Assembly (NCBI GenBank): GCA_963717385.1
Contig: CAVQWE010000006.1
Location: forward strand, 372,001 to 436,000
Length of the DNA stretch: 64,000 nucleotides
Source of the DNA: Sva-07 sp963717385
Lineage (GTDB): Bacteria; Actinomycetota; Acidimicrobiia; Acidimicrobiales; Ilumatobacteraceae
Reading direction: 5' to 3'
The position numbers were made by a program, and so were the translations under genes. Below, piece by piece: positions 9,297-18,418 of the stretch. Position 1 is the stretch's first letter; every line of letters starts with the position of its first letter. Under the pieces are notes generated by a model. It was not told the origin of the DNA. It ran no database searches and was given only the letters and a program-made list of their open reading frames with translations.

Positions 9297-9884
9297 TCAG
9301 TGATCCTGATCGAAGAAACCCTTGGTGGGGTCGTCTTCTTCGATCACGTTGGTCTCGTCGACAGCCCCGCCGATCGACAGGCGTTGCCGCCCGGCCCCGA
9401 CGGTCTTCTGGAGCTTGTCGAGCAGGATCTCGAACGAACCGAGCCGCTGATCGAGGAAGTCCTCGGTTTCGTGCCTCAACCGTCGGGAGTCGCCTTCGGC
9501 GGTCTCCATCACCTGGCGGGCACGTTGCTCGGCGGCGCGAACGACCTCGGTGCGCTGCACCATCCGCTCGGCGCGGACGCGGGCCGCTTCGAGCAGTTCG
9601 TCGGCTTCACGCCGAGTCTTGGCCACGAAGTCCTGGCGCTCCTTGAGCATCCACCGCGCTTGGCGGAGCTCTTCGGGGAGCCGGTTGAGCGACTCTTCCA
9701 GGAGTTCGATCATCTCGTCGCGGTCGATACGCGGCGACGACGACAACGGCATCGTCGGTGCTGTGGCAACGATGTCGATCGCCCGGCGCAGCAGCGTTTC
9801 GGCATCGCCGACGAACGCCCCCTGCGCACCGGGATCGGGATACTCGTCGTCGATCTCGTCGTAGTCGCCGTCGTCGTAGCTCAT
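9297..9884 (-). CDS. DivIVA-like coiled-coil protein
   Basis: 195 aa from the ATG at 9884; an alternative TTG at 9896 overlaps the coaD stop by four bases and cannot be excluded. The N-terminus is acidic and Tyr-rich. Residues about 50-160 are predicted long coiled coil rich in Arg and Glu (KERQDFVAKTRREADELLEA), resembling DivIVA or ATP-synthase b-subunit helices. Actinobacteria often carry such a protein next to yceD-rpmF. No catalytic motif is visible. A cell-wall or septum scaffold role is inference. Confidence 0.75.
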   Translation of the reverse strand: MSYDDGDYDEIDDEYPDPGAQGAFVGDAETLLRRAIDIVATAPTMPLSSSPRIDRDEMIELLEESLNRLPEELRQARWMLKERQDFVAKTRREADELLEAARVRAERMVQRTEVVRAAEQRARQVMETAEGDSRRLRHETEDFLDQRLGSFEILLDKLQKTVGAGRQRLSIGGAVDETNVIEEDDPTKGFFDQDH

Positions 9885-9892
9885 GGTTTGGC

Positions 9893-10402
9893 TCAATTCT
9901 GTGCGTCGCTGCTGTTGACACGACGCAGTGCGTCGGCGACATGCGCCGGGACCAGATGGTCGATGGATCCACCGTACTTCGCGATCTCACGCACGAAACG
10001 GCTGCTGATGTACCCCAGCTCGGGGCGGCAGGGAAGATACACGGTGCGCACGCCAGTGACTGCCAGGTTGTTGTGTGCCATCTGCTGCTCGATCTCGAAG
10101 TCGCCCGAGTTCCGCAGCCCTTTCACGATGAAGTCGACGTCGGTTCGCTGCGCTGCCTGCACGGCGAGTCCGGTCTGCTCGACCACGATGACCCCGTCGA
10201 GATGGGCGAGTGCGGTGGCGGCCAGTTCGACTCGCTCGTCGACTGCGAACAACCCGCTGGCCTTGGCGTGGTTGTGCATGATCGCGACGACGACCGAACC
10301 GAACAGCTCGTGAGCTTGCTCGATGATGTCGATGTGGCCGAGGTGAATCGGATCGAAGCTGCCCGGATACAGCGCCCGCAGTGTGGTGGAGCCTTTCGTC
10401 AT
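9893..10402 (-). CDS. coaD: Phosphopantetheine adenylyltransferase
   Basis: Fourth step of coenzyme A synthesis: ATP plus 4'-phosphopantetheine to dephospho-CoA. 169 aa. The T/HxGH nucleotidyltransferase motif is in YPGSFDPIHLGHIDII; the second ATP-binding element is in YISSRFVREIAKYGG. The ATG at 10402 overlaps the rsmD stop as ATGA, indicating translational coupling. The rsmD-coaD pair is one of the most conserved in bacteria. Confidence 0.97.
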   Translation of the reverse strand: MTKGSTTLRALYPGSFDPIHLGHIDIIEQAHELFGSVVVAIMHNHAKASGLFAVDERVELAATALAHLDGVIVVEQTGLAVQAAQRTDVDFIVKGLRNSGDFEIEQQMAHNNLAVTGVRTVYLPCRPELGYISSRFVREIAKYGGSIDHLVPAHVADALRRVNSSDAQN

Positions 10403-10954
10403 TGGGTTGGAGACCCTACAGCTGCGTCGACCACGCGTTCGAGGTTCCGTTCGAGGAAGGTCACCCTCGTGCGGCCGTACTTCTTCTCGCGGATGACATG
10501 CCACCCGGCGGGCGCTTCGACCTGCCGGCCGGATTCGGCGACGACGAGGTCGGCCGACACTCGACCGAGCAGCTCGCCCCAATCGTCGAAGTCGTACGGG
10601 GGGTCGGCGAACACGATGTCGGCATCGACACTGGCCGCGACCGACACCGCGTCGGAGGCGAGCACCTTGGAGCGGTCGTTCAAGCCGAGGGCTGTCGAGA
10701 TTCTCGTCGAGCGCTCGCAGGGCGGAACGGTCTCGTTCGACGAACACGCACCGTTCGGCCCCGCGTGACAGCGCTTCGATGCCGATGGCGCCGCTGCCGG
10801 CGAACAGGTCAGCGACCAATGCACCATCGAGGAGACCGGCGCTGCCGAGTGAATTGAAGATCGCCTCGCGCACTCGGTCGGTCGTCGGGCGTGTGGAGGT
10901 ACCAGCGGGCGCCACCAATCGTCGACCACCCAGTTCCCCCGCCACGACACGCAT
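10399..10954 (-). CDS. rsmD: 16S rRNA (guanine-N2) methyltransferase RsmD, frameshifted as read
   Basis: Methylates G966 of 16S rRNA in E. coli. The N-terminal half (MRVVAGELGGRRL, VADLFAGSGAIGIEALSRGA) is in one frame. The C-terminal half, with the catalytic motif VFADPPYDFDDWG and ending in the ATGA overlap with coaD, is in another. The frames meet near 10,689-10,691, a GGG run on the plus strand; removing one G restores a continuous protein of about 184 aa reading NLDSLGLNDRSK. Both halves are well conserved, so sequencing error is more likely than a pseudogene. Confidence 0.85.
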
Positions 10955-10980
10955 GCCAGCAGGCTATGACCAGATGAGGC

Positions 10981-11193
10981 ATGCTGGTCGGCGTGCTGAC
11001 ACCGACGCCACAGATCACCTGTATCGACTGCGGCGGGCGCTGCTTCCTGCTCAGCCATCCGCCCGAGGACGGCATCTGGGAGCCCGGCGATGTGATTGCG
11101 TATCGGTGCGAGGACTGCCTCGACCGTTGGGATCTCGTGATGTCCGACGAAGACGACGCCGAGATGGGCCGCGGCGACCAACCCGATTCGTAG
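10981..11193 (+). CDS. Small zinc-ribbon protein
   Basis: 70 aa, divergent from rsmD (26 bp apart). Two Cys pairs, CIDCGGRC and CEDCLDRWD, separated by about 26 residues, suggest a single zinc ribbon. The middle reads EPGDVIAYRCEDC and the C-terminus is acidic. I believe related small proteins occur beside rsmD/recG in actinobacteria, but the function is unknown. An in-frame GTG at 10,993 is an alternative start. It ends 27 bp from the recG stop, with no visible terminator between. Confidence 0.7.
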   Translation: MLVGVLTPTPQITCIDCGGRCFLLSHPPEDGIWEPGDVIAYRCEDCLDRWDLVMSDEDDAEMGRGDQPDS

Positions 11194-11220
11194 GTGCGGG
11201 GAAGTACCACCCCGTTTCCT

Positions 11221-13359
11221 TCAGCTCTTGGCGAGGAAGTCCTCGTCGGTCTCGGTGAACACCAGGTCGAGTTCATCGGCCAGATCGGGGTGACCTGCCA
11301 GTTCGGGGTCGGCGTCGACGATCTCGAACGCGGCCTCGCGAGCCAGCTCCACGAGATGTCGATCCCGCCGCAGCGACGCGAGCTTGAGGTCGCTGCGCCC
11401 CTTCTGCGACGTCGACATCAGGGTTCCCTCGCCGCGCAGGTCGAGGTCGACCTCGGCCAGTTCGAAGCCATCGGTGGTCGCCACGAGCGCCTCGACTCGA
11501 GGGTTGCCGACCGGATCACCGGGTTCGTTGCGCTGTTGCGTGACCAGCCAGCACGTCGACGCGTGAGCACCACGGCCGACGCGGCCACGCAGCTGGTGGA
11601 GCTGGGCGATGCCGAACCGGTCGGCGTCGAGAATGACCATCACCGTGGCGTTCGGCACGTCGACACCGACCTCGATCACGGTGGTGGCCACGAGCACATC
11701 GAGCTCACCAGAGCGGAACGCGTCCATCGTGGACTCCTTCTCCCCCGGCGTGAGACGGCCGTGCAGCAAGCCGAGGCGCAACCCGGCCAGCTCGTCGCGG
11801 CCGAGCCGTTCGAGTGTTTCCTCCGCCGACGCCACCTCGAGCTTCTCGCTCTCGCCGATCAGGGGACACACGACGTATGCCTGGCGGCCATCGGCGACCT
11901 GACCGCGCACGTCACCCCACACTTCGGCTTCGAGCAACGGTCCGTCGGCCCACTTGGTGACGATCGGCGTGCGCCCTGGGGGCAGCTCGTCGAGCACGCT
12001 CACGTCGAGATCGCCGTACACGGTCATCGCCGCCGTTCTCGGGATCGGTGTCGCCGTCATCACCAACATGTCGGGAACCGCTCCACCGACGGTCTTGGCT
12101 CGCAGCGCGGCGCGCTGTTCGACGCCGAAGCGGTGCTGCTCGTCGACGACCACGACGCCGAGACTCGAGAAGCCGACTGCGTCCTGGATCAACGCGTGGG
12201 TGCCGATCACGATGTCGACCGAGCCATCGGCCAGTCCGGCGAGGACGTCCTTGCGCTCAGATCCGGTGACCCGGTTGGTGAGCAATTCGACGCGCAGTGG
12301 GCGATCACCGAACAGGTTGCCGGGATCGGGAACGCTGACGCCTTCGAGGAGCGCACGGACGCCGGTGGCGTGTTGTTCGGCAAGCACCTCGGTCGGCGCC
12401 ATCAGCGCTGCCTGGTGACCCCCTTGGACCGCCACCATCATCGTGTCGACCGCGACGACCGTCTTGCCCGAGCCGACGTCTCCCTGCAGCAGTCGGTGCA
12501 TCGGGTGCGGAGCTGCCAGGTCGTGCTCGATCTCATCGATCACGCGCTGCTGGGCGCCGGTCAGCGGATACGGGAGCGCATCGAGGAATCGCTGCACGAG
12601 ATCGCCGCCGAGATCGTGTGCGATGCCGCGCTGATCGCGCTCCATTGCCCGCTTGCGCAACACGAGGACCAGCTGCACACGCAGCAGCTCGTCGAACGCA
12701 AGACGTCGACGTGCCTGCTCCTTGTCGCGGATCGATTCGGGTAGATGGATGTTCGACAACGCATCGAAGCGGGCGAGCATGCCGAGACGCTCCAGGATCT
12801 GCGGAGGTACCGGATCGGCGATTCCCCGGTCACGACATCGGCGCAGCGCCTCCTCGACCCATCCTGCGATCTCCCAGGTGTTGATCTGAGCCTTCTCGCT
12901 CTGGGGATAGATCGGGACGATCCGGCCGGTGCGGTCGCCGATCAGGTCGACGACGGGATTCGCCATCTGCAGACCGCCTCGGTAGACGTCGGCTCTGCCG
13001 AACAGTGCCACCTGCAGCCCCTCTCGGAGCTGACGTTCGCGCCACGGCTGGTTGAAGAACACCACCTCCATCCGACCGGAGCCGTCGCCGACGTTGACGT
13101 TCACCATCGTTCGCCGATTCCGAGTGACTCGCTTGGTCACCGACCGCACCGTGGCGAGCACCAAGGCTTCCTCGCCTGGGATGAGATCGGCGATGCGGGC
13201 CTCGTTCGAGCGGTCGACCCAGCGGCGGGGATAGAAGGTGACCAGGTCGAACAACGTGTCGACGCCGACCATTGCCAGCGCTGCGCGTTTCTTGTCGCCG
13301 ACGCCCTTCAACCGATCGACGTCGATCGCAGCAAGGTCGCGAAAGGCGAGTGCGTTCAC
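11221..13359 (-). CDS. recG: ATP-dependent DNA helicase RecG
   Basis: Reverses stalled replication forks and branch-migrates junctions. 712 aa from the GTG at 13359, which overlaps the stop of the upstream DAK gene as GTGA. Domain order: N-terminal wedge/OB-fold (VNVNVGDGSGRMEVVFFNQPW), then helicase domains with Walker A QGDVGSGKTVVAV, a TAPTEV-like APTEVLAEQH, DEQHRFGVEQR (motif II), MTATPIPRT, and C-terminal motif VI LRGRVGRG. Upstream in-frame codons to 13605 are low-complexity Arg-rich and out of character, so they are excluded. Confidence 0.96.
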   Translation of the reverse strand: MNALAFRDLAAIDVDRLKGVGDKKRAALAMVGVDTLFDLVTFYPRRWVDRSNEARIADLIPGEEALVLATVRSVTKRVTRNRRTMVNVNVGDGSGRMEVVFFNQPWRERQLREGLQVALFGRADVYRGGLQMANPVVDLIGDRTGRIVPIYPQSEKAQINTWEIAGWVEEALRRCRDRGIADPVPPQILERLGMLARFDALSNIHLPESIRDKEQARRRLAFDELLRVQLVLVLRKRAMERDQRGIAHDLGGDLVQRFLDALPYPLTGAQQRVIDEIEHDLAAPHPMHRLLQGDVGSGKTVVAVDTMMVAVQGGHQAALMAPTEVLAEQHATGVRALLEGVSVPDPGNLFGDRPLRVELLTNRVTGSERKDVLAGLADGSVDIVIGTHALIQDAVGFSSLGVVVVDEQHRFGVEQRAALRAKTVGGAVPDMLVMTATPIPRTAAMTVYGDLDVSVLDELPPGRTPIVTKWADGPLLEAEVWGDVRGQVADGRQAYVVCPLIGESEKLEVASAEETLERLGRDELAGLRLGLLHGRLTPGEKESTMDAFRSGELDVLVATTVIEVGVDVPNATVMVILDADRFGIAQLHQLRGRVGRGAHASTCWLVTQQRNEPGDPVGNPRVEALVATTDGFELAEVDLDLRGEGTLMSTSQKGRSDLKLASLRRDRHLVELAREAAFEIVDADPELAGHPDLADELDLVFTETDEDFLAKS

Positions 13360-15047
13360 TCGACCCCGAAGAGATACGGATAGAGCGGTTGCCCACCGTG
13401 ATGCACATCGACGTGGATGTCGCCGCGGTGATCTCCCAGCCAGCCCACGATCTGGTCGGTCACCGTGCTGTCGGCGTCGGCACCGGTCACCACGGTGACG
13501 AGTTCGGCTCCGTCGCCGACGATCGCGTCGAGGAGAGCCATGGCCGCACCTTCGACGGTGGGCGCGACCGCTGCAATGCCGTCGCCACGCACCAACCCCA
13601 GCCAATCGCCTTCGGTGATCGTCTGGCCGTCGCTGGTGCTGTCTCGAACCGCTCTGGTGACTTCGCCGGTGACCACCGAAGCGGCGGCAGCGGTCATCTC
13701 GGCTGCGTTGTCGGTCGCGGTGGCGTCGGGGTTGTACACGATGAGCGCAGAGAGCGCCTCGGGCATCGACCTGGTCGGCACGACCACCACCGACTTCTCG
13801 GTGAGCGCATCGAGCTGCTCGGCGACGGGGATGATGTTCTTGTTGTTGGGCAGCACCACGACCTGATCGGCGTTGACCCGCTGCACCGTCTCGAGCAGCT
13901 CGGCGGTCGACGGGTTCATGGTCTGGCCCCCGGTGACGACGCCCTGGACTCCGAGCTGGGCGAACAGCTCGACGAGGCCATTGCCAGAGCAGACGGCCAC
14001 CACTGCGGTGGTGACGACGGGGAGCTCGTCGGCGACCGGGGCCTCGAGCGCCGTCGATGCCAGTTCCGCTTCGCGCTTCGCGTGTTCTTCGTCGACCTCT
14101 TCGAACAGGTCGCTGACGCGGATCGACTTCGGGCGGCCGCCCAATTCGAGCGCGACCTCGATCGCCGAGCCGATCTCGTTGGTGTGCACGTGGCAGTTCC
14201 AGAGGCCGTCGCCACCGACGACGACGACCGAATCACCGATTGCGCCCCAGTGTTCCTTGAAGGCGCGGATGTGCTCGTCGGGCAGTTCGAGGAAGTACAT
14301 CACCTCGTAGCGCTGCTCGCTCACGTCGAGTTCGCCAGGGGCGTCGGCGTGGCGATGCGCGACGAGATCGAACGCCGCGCCGACAGCGCCTGCGGTTCCG
14401 TCGTCGGGCTCGGCGATCGGTAGCGGTTCACCGTCGACGACGTAGAGCACCGAGTCGAGCAGGAGCAAGAACCCTGCGCCGCCGGCATCGACGACTCCAG
14501 CGTCTTTGAGCACCTGGAGCTGCTCGGGGGTGTTGTCGAGCGCCAGCTTGCCGGCCGCTCGAGCGGCGCGGACCACTTCGACGAGCGAGCCGCCCGCGTC
14601 AGCGGCCACCTTCGCTCCGTCGGCACTCTCTCGACACACCGTGAGGATGGTGCCCTCGATCGGCTTCAGCACGGCGTCGTAGGCGCCGGTTGCCGCAGCC
14701 TGGAGTGCTTCGGCGAACTTGGCGCCCTGGACGTCGGCGTGCTCTTTGACCGTGCCGGCGAATCCGCGCATGATCTGGCTGAGGATCACCCCGCTGTTGC
14801 CGCGGGCGCCCATCAGCGACCCGTAGCTGATCGCGTCACAGGTGGCGTCGTGGTCGTCGTCGGCGGCACCATCCATCTCGGCGACCACGGCGTCGAGCGT
14901 GCGGGCCATGTTGGTCCCCGTATCACCGTCGGGGACGGGGTAGACGTTCAGCCGGTTGAGCCCGGCGGCGTGATCTCGCACCGTGTCTCGAAAGGTGCGC
15001 ACCGAGTCGCGCAGCGCAGCGGTGTTCAACCGTTCCAGAGTGGCCAC
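13356..15047 (-). CDS. DAK-domain protein (YloV/FakA-like)
   Basis: 563 aa from a GTG at 15047. N-terminal DhaL-type nucleotide-binding domain with NVYPVPDGDTGTNM and GSLMGARGNSGVILSQ, the hallmark ATP/Mg site; then a DegV-like C-terminal half. In Firmicutes the equivalent FakA phosphorylates fatty acids held by FakB; in actinobacteria the gene is conserved upstream of recG but its substrate is unproven. No FakB homologue is in this window. Coupled to recG by a GTGA overlap. Confidence 0.88.
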   Translation of the reverse strand: MATLERLNTAALRDSVRTFRDTVRDHAAGLNRLNVYPVPDGDTGTNMARTLDAVVAEMDGAADDDHDATCDAISYGSLMGARGNSGVILSQIMRGFAGTVKEHADVQGAKFAEALQAAATGAYDAVLKPIEGTILTVCRESADGAKVAADAGGSLVEVVRAARAAGKLALDNTPEQLQVLKDAGVVDAGGAGFLLLLDSVLYVVDGEPLPIAEPDDGTAGAVGAAFDLVAHRHADAPGELDVSEQRYEVMYFLELPDEHIRAFKEHWGAIGDSVVVVGGDGLWNCHVHTNEIGSAIEVALELGGRPKSIRVSDLFEEVDEEHAKREAELASTALEAPVADELPVVTTAVVAVCSGNGLVELFAQLGVQGVVTGGQTMNPSTAELLETVQRVNADQVVVLPNNKNIIPVAEQLDALTEKSVVVVPTRSMPEALSALIVYNPDATATDNAAEMTAAAASVVTGEVTRAVRDSTSDGQTITEGDWLGLVRGDGIAAVAPTVEGAAMALLDAIVGDGAELVTVVTGADADSTVTDQIVGWLGDHRGDIHVDVHHGGQPLYPYLFGVE

Positions 15048-15258
15048 GGGTGGGGAGCTTACGAGACAGCGCAACGATTGGGGTCCGCCGCCGTTCGACG
15101 GGGCTGGGTCGCCAGGGTCACGCCGTCTCGACGTTCGGCGTGGGGCCGACCGATCGCCTTGGTAGCATTTCATGGCTGTCCCGGCAGGCGGAGTCGTCCG
15201 CCGGGAATCCAACCAACGTGATCGAGCCGGGAATCCGGCAGCTGTGCAGGAGAATCCA

Positions 15259-15450
15259 ATGGCATCGAAGTGTGAAGTCTGTGGCAAGGGCCCGTCGTGG
15301 GGCATGTCGGTATCGCACTCGCACCGTCGCACCAAGCGGCGCTGGAATCCGAACATCCAGCGAATCCGCGCCAGCGTCAACGGTGCGTCGAAGCGCGTCA
15401 ACGTCTGCACGGGCTGCATCAAGTCCGGCAAGATCGTCAAGGCAGGCTGA
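15259..15450 (+). CDS. rpmB: 50S ribosomal protein L28
   Basis: 63 aa, opening MASKCEVCGKGPSWG, with a second Cys pair in VCTGCIKSGK, so this is the zinc-binding form. A good Shine-Dalgarno (CAGGAGA) precedes the ATG. It is divergent from the DAK gene, with about 210 bp between that probably contains both promoters; I see no convincing hexamer pair there. Confidence 0.95.
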   Translation: MASKCEVCGKGPSWGMSVSHSHRRTKRRWNPNIQRIRASVNGASKRVNVCTGCIKSGKIVKAG

Positions 15451-15457
15451 GTCCTCC

Positions 15458-15679
15458 ATGCAGGGGGTCATCAAGGCCTACGATCCGGCCACCGGTGACG
15501 GACTCGTGATGTCCGACACCGACCTCAACGACTACGAACTGGCCGGCGACGCGCTGGTCGGTTCGATCTTTCGCATGCTGCGCCAGGGCCAGCGTGTGGT
15601 GTTCGACCTCGACGATGCCGGCTTCGCGACACGCGTGCGCCTCGGCTCCGAGGTCGACATGGCCACCCCCGGCGCCTGA
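15458..15679 (+). CDS. Cold-shock-domain-like small protein
   Basis: 73 aa, 7 bp downstream of rpmB and probably co-transcribed. The sequence follows the cold-shock OB-fold outline: G-x-I-K-x-Y-D-P-x-x-G-x-G near the start, then LVGSIFRMLRQGQRVVFDLDD, matching the strand 3-4 segment of CspA proteins. The aromatic RNP motifs are weak (no FGFI), so nucleic-acid binding is inference. It is followed by a hairpin at 15,691-15,712. Confidence 0.65.
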   Translation: MQGVIKAYDPATGDGLVMSDTDLNDYELAGDALVGSIFRMLRQGQRVVFDLDDAGFATRVRLGSEVDMATPGA

Positions 15680-15690
15680 GCGCCCCTGCC

Positions 15691-15712
15691 CCGTTCGGCC
15701 GAGCCCGAACGG
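15691..15712 (+). terminator. Hairpin after the rpmB unit
   Basis: Inverted repeat CCGTTCGG...CCGAACGG with a 6-nt loop, 12 bp after the stop of the cold-shock-like gene. There is no strong U tract. It probably ends the rpmB transcript. Confidence 0.5.
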
Positions 15713-15868
15713 CGAGAACGTGACCTTGTTCTCTGCGCTGTGTTTCGTCGTTGACGGACGCACGCCCTACGCTTGTCGGAGAAGCCCGATGTCGGCATCT
15801 CAGCGATGCACGGCTCGACCCTCTGAACCCCCGAACGTAACCCCCTGAACTCAATGAGGAGTCACCAG

Positions 15869-17665
15869 ATGAGCGGAACGACCAGCAACCAGCGCCTGAA
15901 GGACTGGGTGTCTGAATGGGCAGCAGTGATGCAACCCGCAGACATCTATTGGTGCGACGGATCCGCTGACGAGTACGAGCGGTTGTGTCAGCAACTCGTC
16001 GACTCGGGAACGTTCACCAAGCTCGACGAGGCCAAGCGCCCGAACAGCTACTGGGCGCATTCCGATCCGGGCGACGTGGCCCGCGTCGAGGATCGCACGT
16101 ACATCTGCTCCGCAACCGAAGACGAGGCCGGCCCGAACAACAACTGGCGTGACCCCGCCGAGATGCGCGCCGAGATGAAGCGTCTGTACACCGGATCGAT
16201 GAAGGGGCGCACGATGTACGTCGTGCCCTTCTCGATGGGCCCGCTCGGTTCGCCGATCGCCCACATCGGTGTGCAGCTCACCGACTCGGCATACGTCGCA
16301 GCCAACATGCGCATCATGACCCGGATGGGCCAGGGCGCTCTCGACGTGCTCGGCGACGACGACTGGGTGCCTTGTCTGCACTCGGTTGGCGCTCCACTCG
16401 AGAACGGCGCCGAGGACGTGCCATGGCCGTGCGACGCCGAGAACAAGTACATCGTCCACTTCCCCGAGACGCGTGAGATCCAGTCGTACGGTTCCGGCTA
16501 CGGCGGCAACGCCCTGCTCGGCAAGAAGTGTTTCGCGCTGCGGATCGCATCGGTGATGGCACGCGACGACGGCTGGCTCGCCGAGCACATGCTGATCCTC
16601 AAGCTCACCAACCCTGCCGGCGAGTCGAAGTACATCGCTGGTGCGTTTCCGTCCGCATGCGGCAAGACCAACCTCGCGATGCTGGTGCCGACGATCCCGG
16701 GCTGGAAGGCCGAAACCATCGGCGACGACATCTGCTGGATGAAGTTCGGCGACGACGGCCGCCTGTGGGCGATCAACCCCGAGGCCGGTTTCTTCGGCGT
16801 CGCACCCGGCACCAGCTACCAGACCAACGCCAACGCGATGGACACCCTCTGGGGCAACTCGGTGTACACGAACACGGCGCTCACCGACGACGGCGACGTC
16901 TGGTGGGAAGAGATGACCGACACTCCCCCGGCTCGCGCAACCGACTGGAAGGGCAACGCCTGGAACCCCGAAGTCGAGACGCCAGCGGCGCACCCGAACG
17001 CCCGCTTCACCGCCCCGGCTTCGCAGTGTCCCTCGATCGCCGCCGAGTGGGAAGATCCTGCTGGCGTGCCGATCTCGGCGATCCTCTTCGGCGGCCGTCG
17101 CCGCACGACCGTCCCACTGGTGACCGAGGCAAACGACTGGGAACACGGGGTCTTCCTCGGCTCGATCATGGCCTCGGAGAAGACCGCCGCCGCCGAAGGA
17201 GTTCAAGGCGAGCTGCGCTTCGACCCGATGGCGATGCTGCCGTTCTGCGGCTACAACTACGCCGACTACTTCGCCCACTGGTTGAGCATGGAGAAGGCCA
17301 CCGACCCGGCCAACTTGCCGAAGATCTTCTTCGTCAACTGGTTCCGCCGCGATGACGACGGCCGCTTCCTGTGGCCCGGGTTCGGCGAGAACAGCCGAGT
17401 GCTCAAGTGGGTGTTCGAGCGCGTGAACGGCGAGGCCGAAGCGATCGACACCCCGATCGGCAAGCTCCCGACGAAGGCATCGCTCGACACCGACGGCCTC
17501 GAGATCGACGACGCCGATCTCGACACCATCTTGTCGGTCGACATCGACGGCTGGAAGGCGGCGGTCCCGCAGATCCGCGAGCACTTCGCCCGCTTCGGCG
17601 ACCGCCTCCCGAGTGTTCTCGACGACGAGGTCAACACGCTCGAAGCGAAGCTCGCCGACGCCTGA
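15869..17665 (+). CDS. pckG: Phosphoenolpyruvate carboxykinase (GTP)
   Basis: Interconverts oxaloacetate plus GTP with PEP, CO2 and GDP; the main gluconeogenic/anaplerotic switch in actinobacteria. 598 aa, usual for the GTP type. Start is the ATG at 15869, preceded by GAGGAG at optimal distance; an in-frame ATG at 15854 overlaps that site and is rejected. Seen: the P-loop with the reactive Cys, FPSACGKTNLAML, about residue 262; metal/GTP-binding stretches around WMKFGDDGRLWAINPE; and YNYADYFAHWL. The gene is monocistronic, followed by two hairpins and the convergent rplU-rpmA operon. About 190 bp upstream (15,680-15,868) hold the hairpin and a probable promoter. Confidence 0.97.
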   Translation: MSGTTSNQRLKDWVSEWAAVMQPADIYWCDGSADEYERLCQQLVDSGTFTKLDEAKRPNSYWAHSDPGDVARVEDRTYICSATEDEAGPNNNWRDPAEMRAEMKRLYTGSMKGRTMYVVPFSMGPLGSPIAHIGVQLTDSAYVAANMRIMTRMGQGALDVLGDDDWVPCLHSVGAPLENGAEDVPWPCDAENKYIVHFPETREIQSYGSGYGGNALLGKKCFALRIASVMARDDGWLAEHMLILKLTNPAGESKYIAGAFPSACGKTNLAMLVPTIPGWKAETIGDDICWMKFGDDGRLWAINPEAGFFGVAPGTSYQTNANAMDTLWGNSVYTNTALTDDGDVWWEEMTDTPPARATDWKGNAWNPEVETPAAHPNARFTAPASQCPSIAAEWEDPAGVPISAILFGGRRRTTVPLVTEANDWEHGVFLGSIMASEKTAAAEGVQGELRFDPMAMLPFCGYNYADYFAHWLSMEKATDPANLPKIFFVNWFRRDDDGRFLWPGFGENSRVLKWVFERVNGEAEAIDTPIGKLPTKASLDTDGLEIDDADLDTILSVDIDGWKAAVPQIREHFARFGDRLPSVLDDEVNTLEAKLADA

Positions 17666-17670
17666 CGTCA

Positions 17671-17701
17671 CGTACACGATGTGTCTGACACATCGTGTAC
17701 G
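17671..17701. terminator. Perfect palindrome with GTC-T-GAC apex
   Basis: 15-nt arms around a single T: CGTACACGATGTGTC / GACACATCGTGTACG. It starts 6 bp after the pckG stop. Three more palindromes with the same GTC-W-GAC centre lie at 3' ends elsewhere in the window (30,558; 55,748; 57,434). Probable bidirectional terminator. Confidence 0.65.
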
Positions 17702-17711
17702 CACACACGCG

Positions 17712-17747
17712 AAACGGCCCGGTCTCCGTGAGGAGGCCGGGCCGTTT
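17712..17747. terminator. Strong bidirectional terminator
   Basis: 16-bp stem from AAACGGCCCGG to CCGGGCCGTTT, one G-U pair inside, capped by a GTGA (GNRA-type) tetraloop. The A/T-rich stem base gives a short U run on either strand. It separates convergent pckG and rpmA. Confidence 0.85.
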
Positions 17748-17766
17748 GCTGTTCGAGGTGCGGTGA

Positions 17767-18024
17767 TCAGGCGTCGGCGGTGAGGACGCTGATGGTCTTG
17801 CGGCCCTTGGTCTGGCCGAATTCGACGGTGCCGTCGACCAGGCTGAACAGGGTGTCGTCTTTGCCCTTGCCCACGTTCTTGCCGGGGTGGAACTTGGTGC
17901 CGCGCTGACGCACGAGGATGGTTCCGGCGGTGATCTCGCTTCCGCCGAACGCCTTCACGCCGAGGCGCTGTGCGTTGGAGTCGCGACCGTTGCGGGTTGA
18001 ACCGCCACCTTTTGTCTTTGACAT
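17767..18024 (-). CDS. rpmA: 50S ribosomal protein L27
   Basis: 85 aa. Begins MSKTKGGGSTRNGRDSNAQR, the flexible N-tail that reaches the peptidyl-transferase centre, so no Firmicutes-type cleaved leader is present. The conserved GTILVRQRGTKFHPG core follows. It lies 33 bp downstream of rplU. Confidence 0.97.
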   Translation of the reverse strand: MSKTKGGGSTRNGRDSNAQRLGVKAFGGSEITAGTILVRQRGTKFHPGKNVGKGKDDTLFSLVDGTVEFGQTKGRKTISVLTADA

Positions 18025-18057
18025 GAGAGTTCTCCGTTCGAGTCGAGCCGGGTCGGA

Positions 18058-18366
18058 TCAGACCGTGATCGAGGTGATCTCGACCACGTGATACTTCTGG
18101 CGGTGGCCGTAGCGACGATGGTTGTTGGTGCGGCGTTTGAAGGTGTAGCCGTTGATCTTCGGGCCCTTGACCTGGCCGATGATCTTGCCGGTGACCGACG
18201 CGCTCTTCAGCTCGTCTGGGGTCGCGAGCACGGTGCTGCCGTCGACCACCATGACGGGGGTCAGCGACACGTCGCTGCCCTCGTCGGCGTCGAGCAGTTC
18301 AACTCGTACCTGCTGGCCCTGGGCCACCTTTTCCTGCTTGCCGCCTGAGGCGATGACTGCGTACAT
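18058..18366 (-). CDS. rplU: 50S ribosomal protein L21
   Basis: 102 aa from the ATG at 18366, giving MYAVIASGGKQEKVAQGQ. Ends with the RNA-binding segment YTFKRRTNNHRRYGHRQKY and a short tail. An upstream in-frame extension to 18465 overlaps the next gene and is rejected. A TAGCAT hexamer (18,378-18,383 on the minus strand) ends 11 nt before the ATG and is the likely -10. The rne...rplU-rpmA order is conserved, here interrupted by two extra genes. Confidence 0.96.
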   Translation of the reverse strand: MYAVIASGGKQEKVAQGQQVRVELLDADEGSDVSLTPVMVVDGSTVLATPDELKSASVTGKIIGQVKGPKINGYTFKRRTNNHRRYGHRQKYHVVEITSITV

Positions 18367-18418
18367 AGCGTTAAACGATGCTAGCGGTGGATCGCAGCGC
18401 CTCAACCCGCGCGGGACC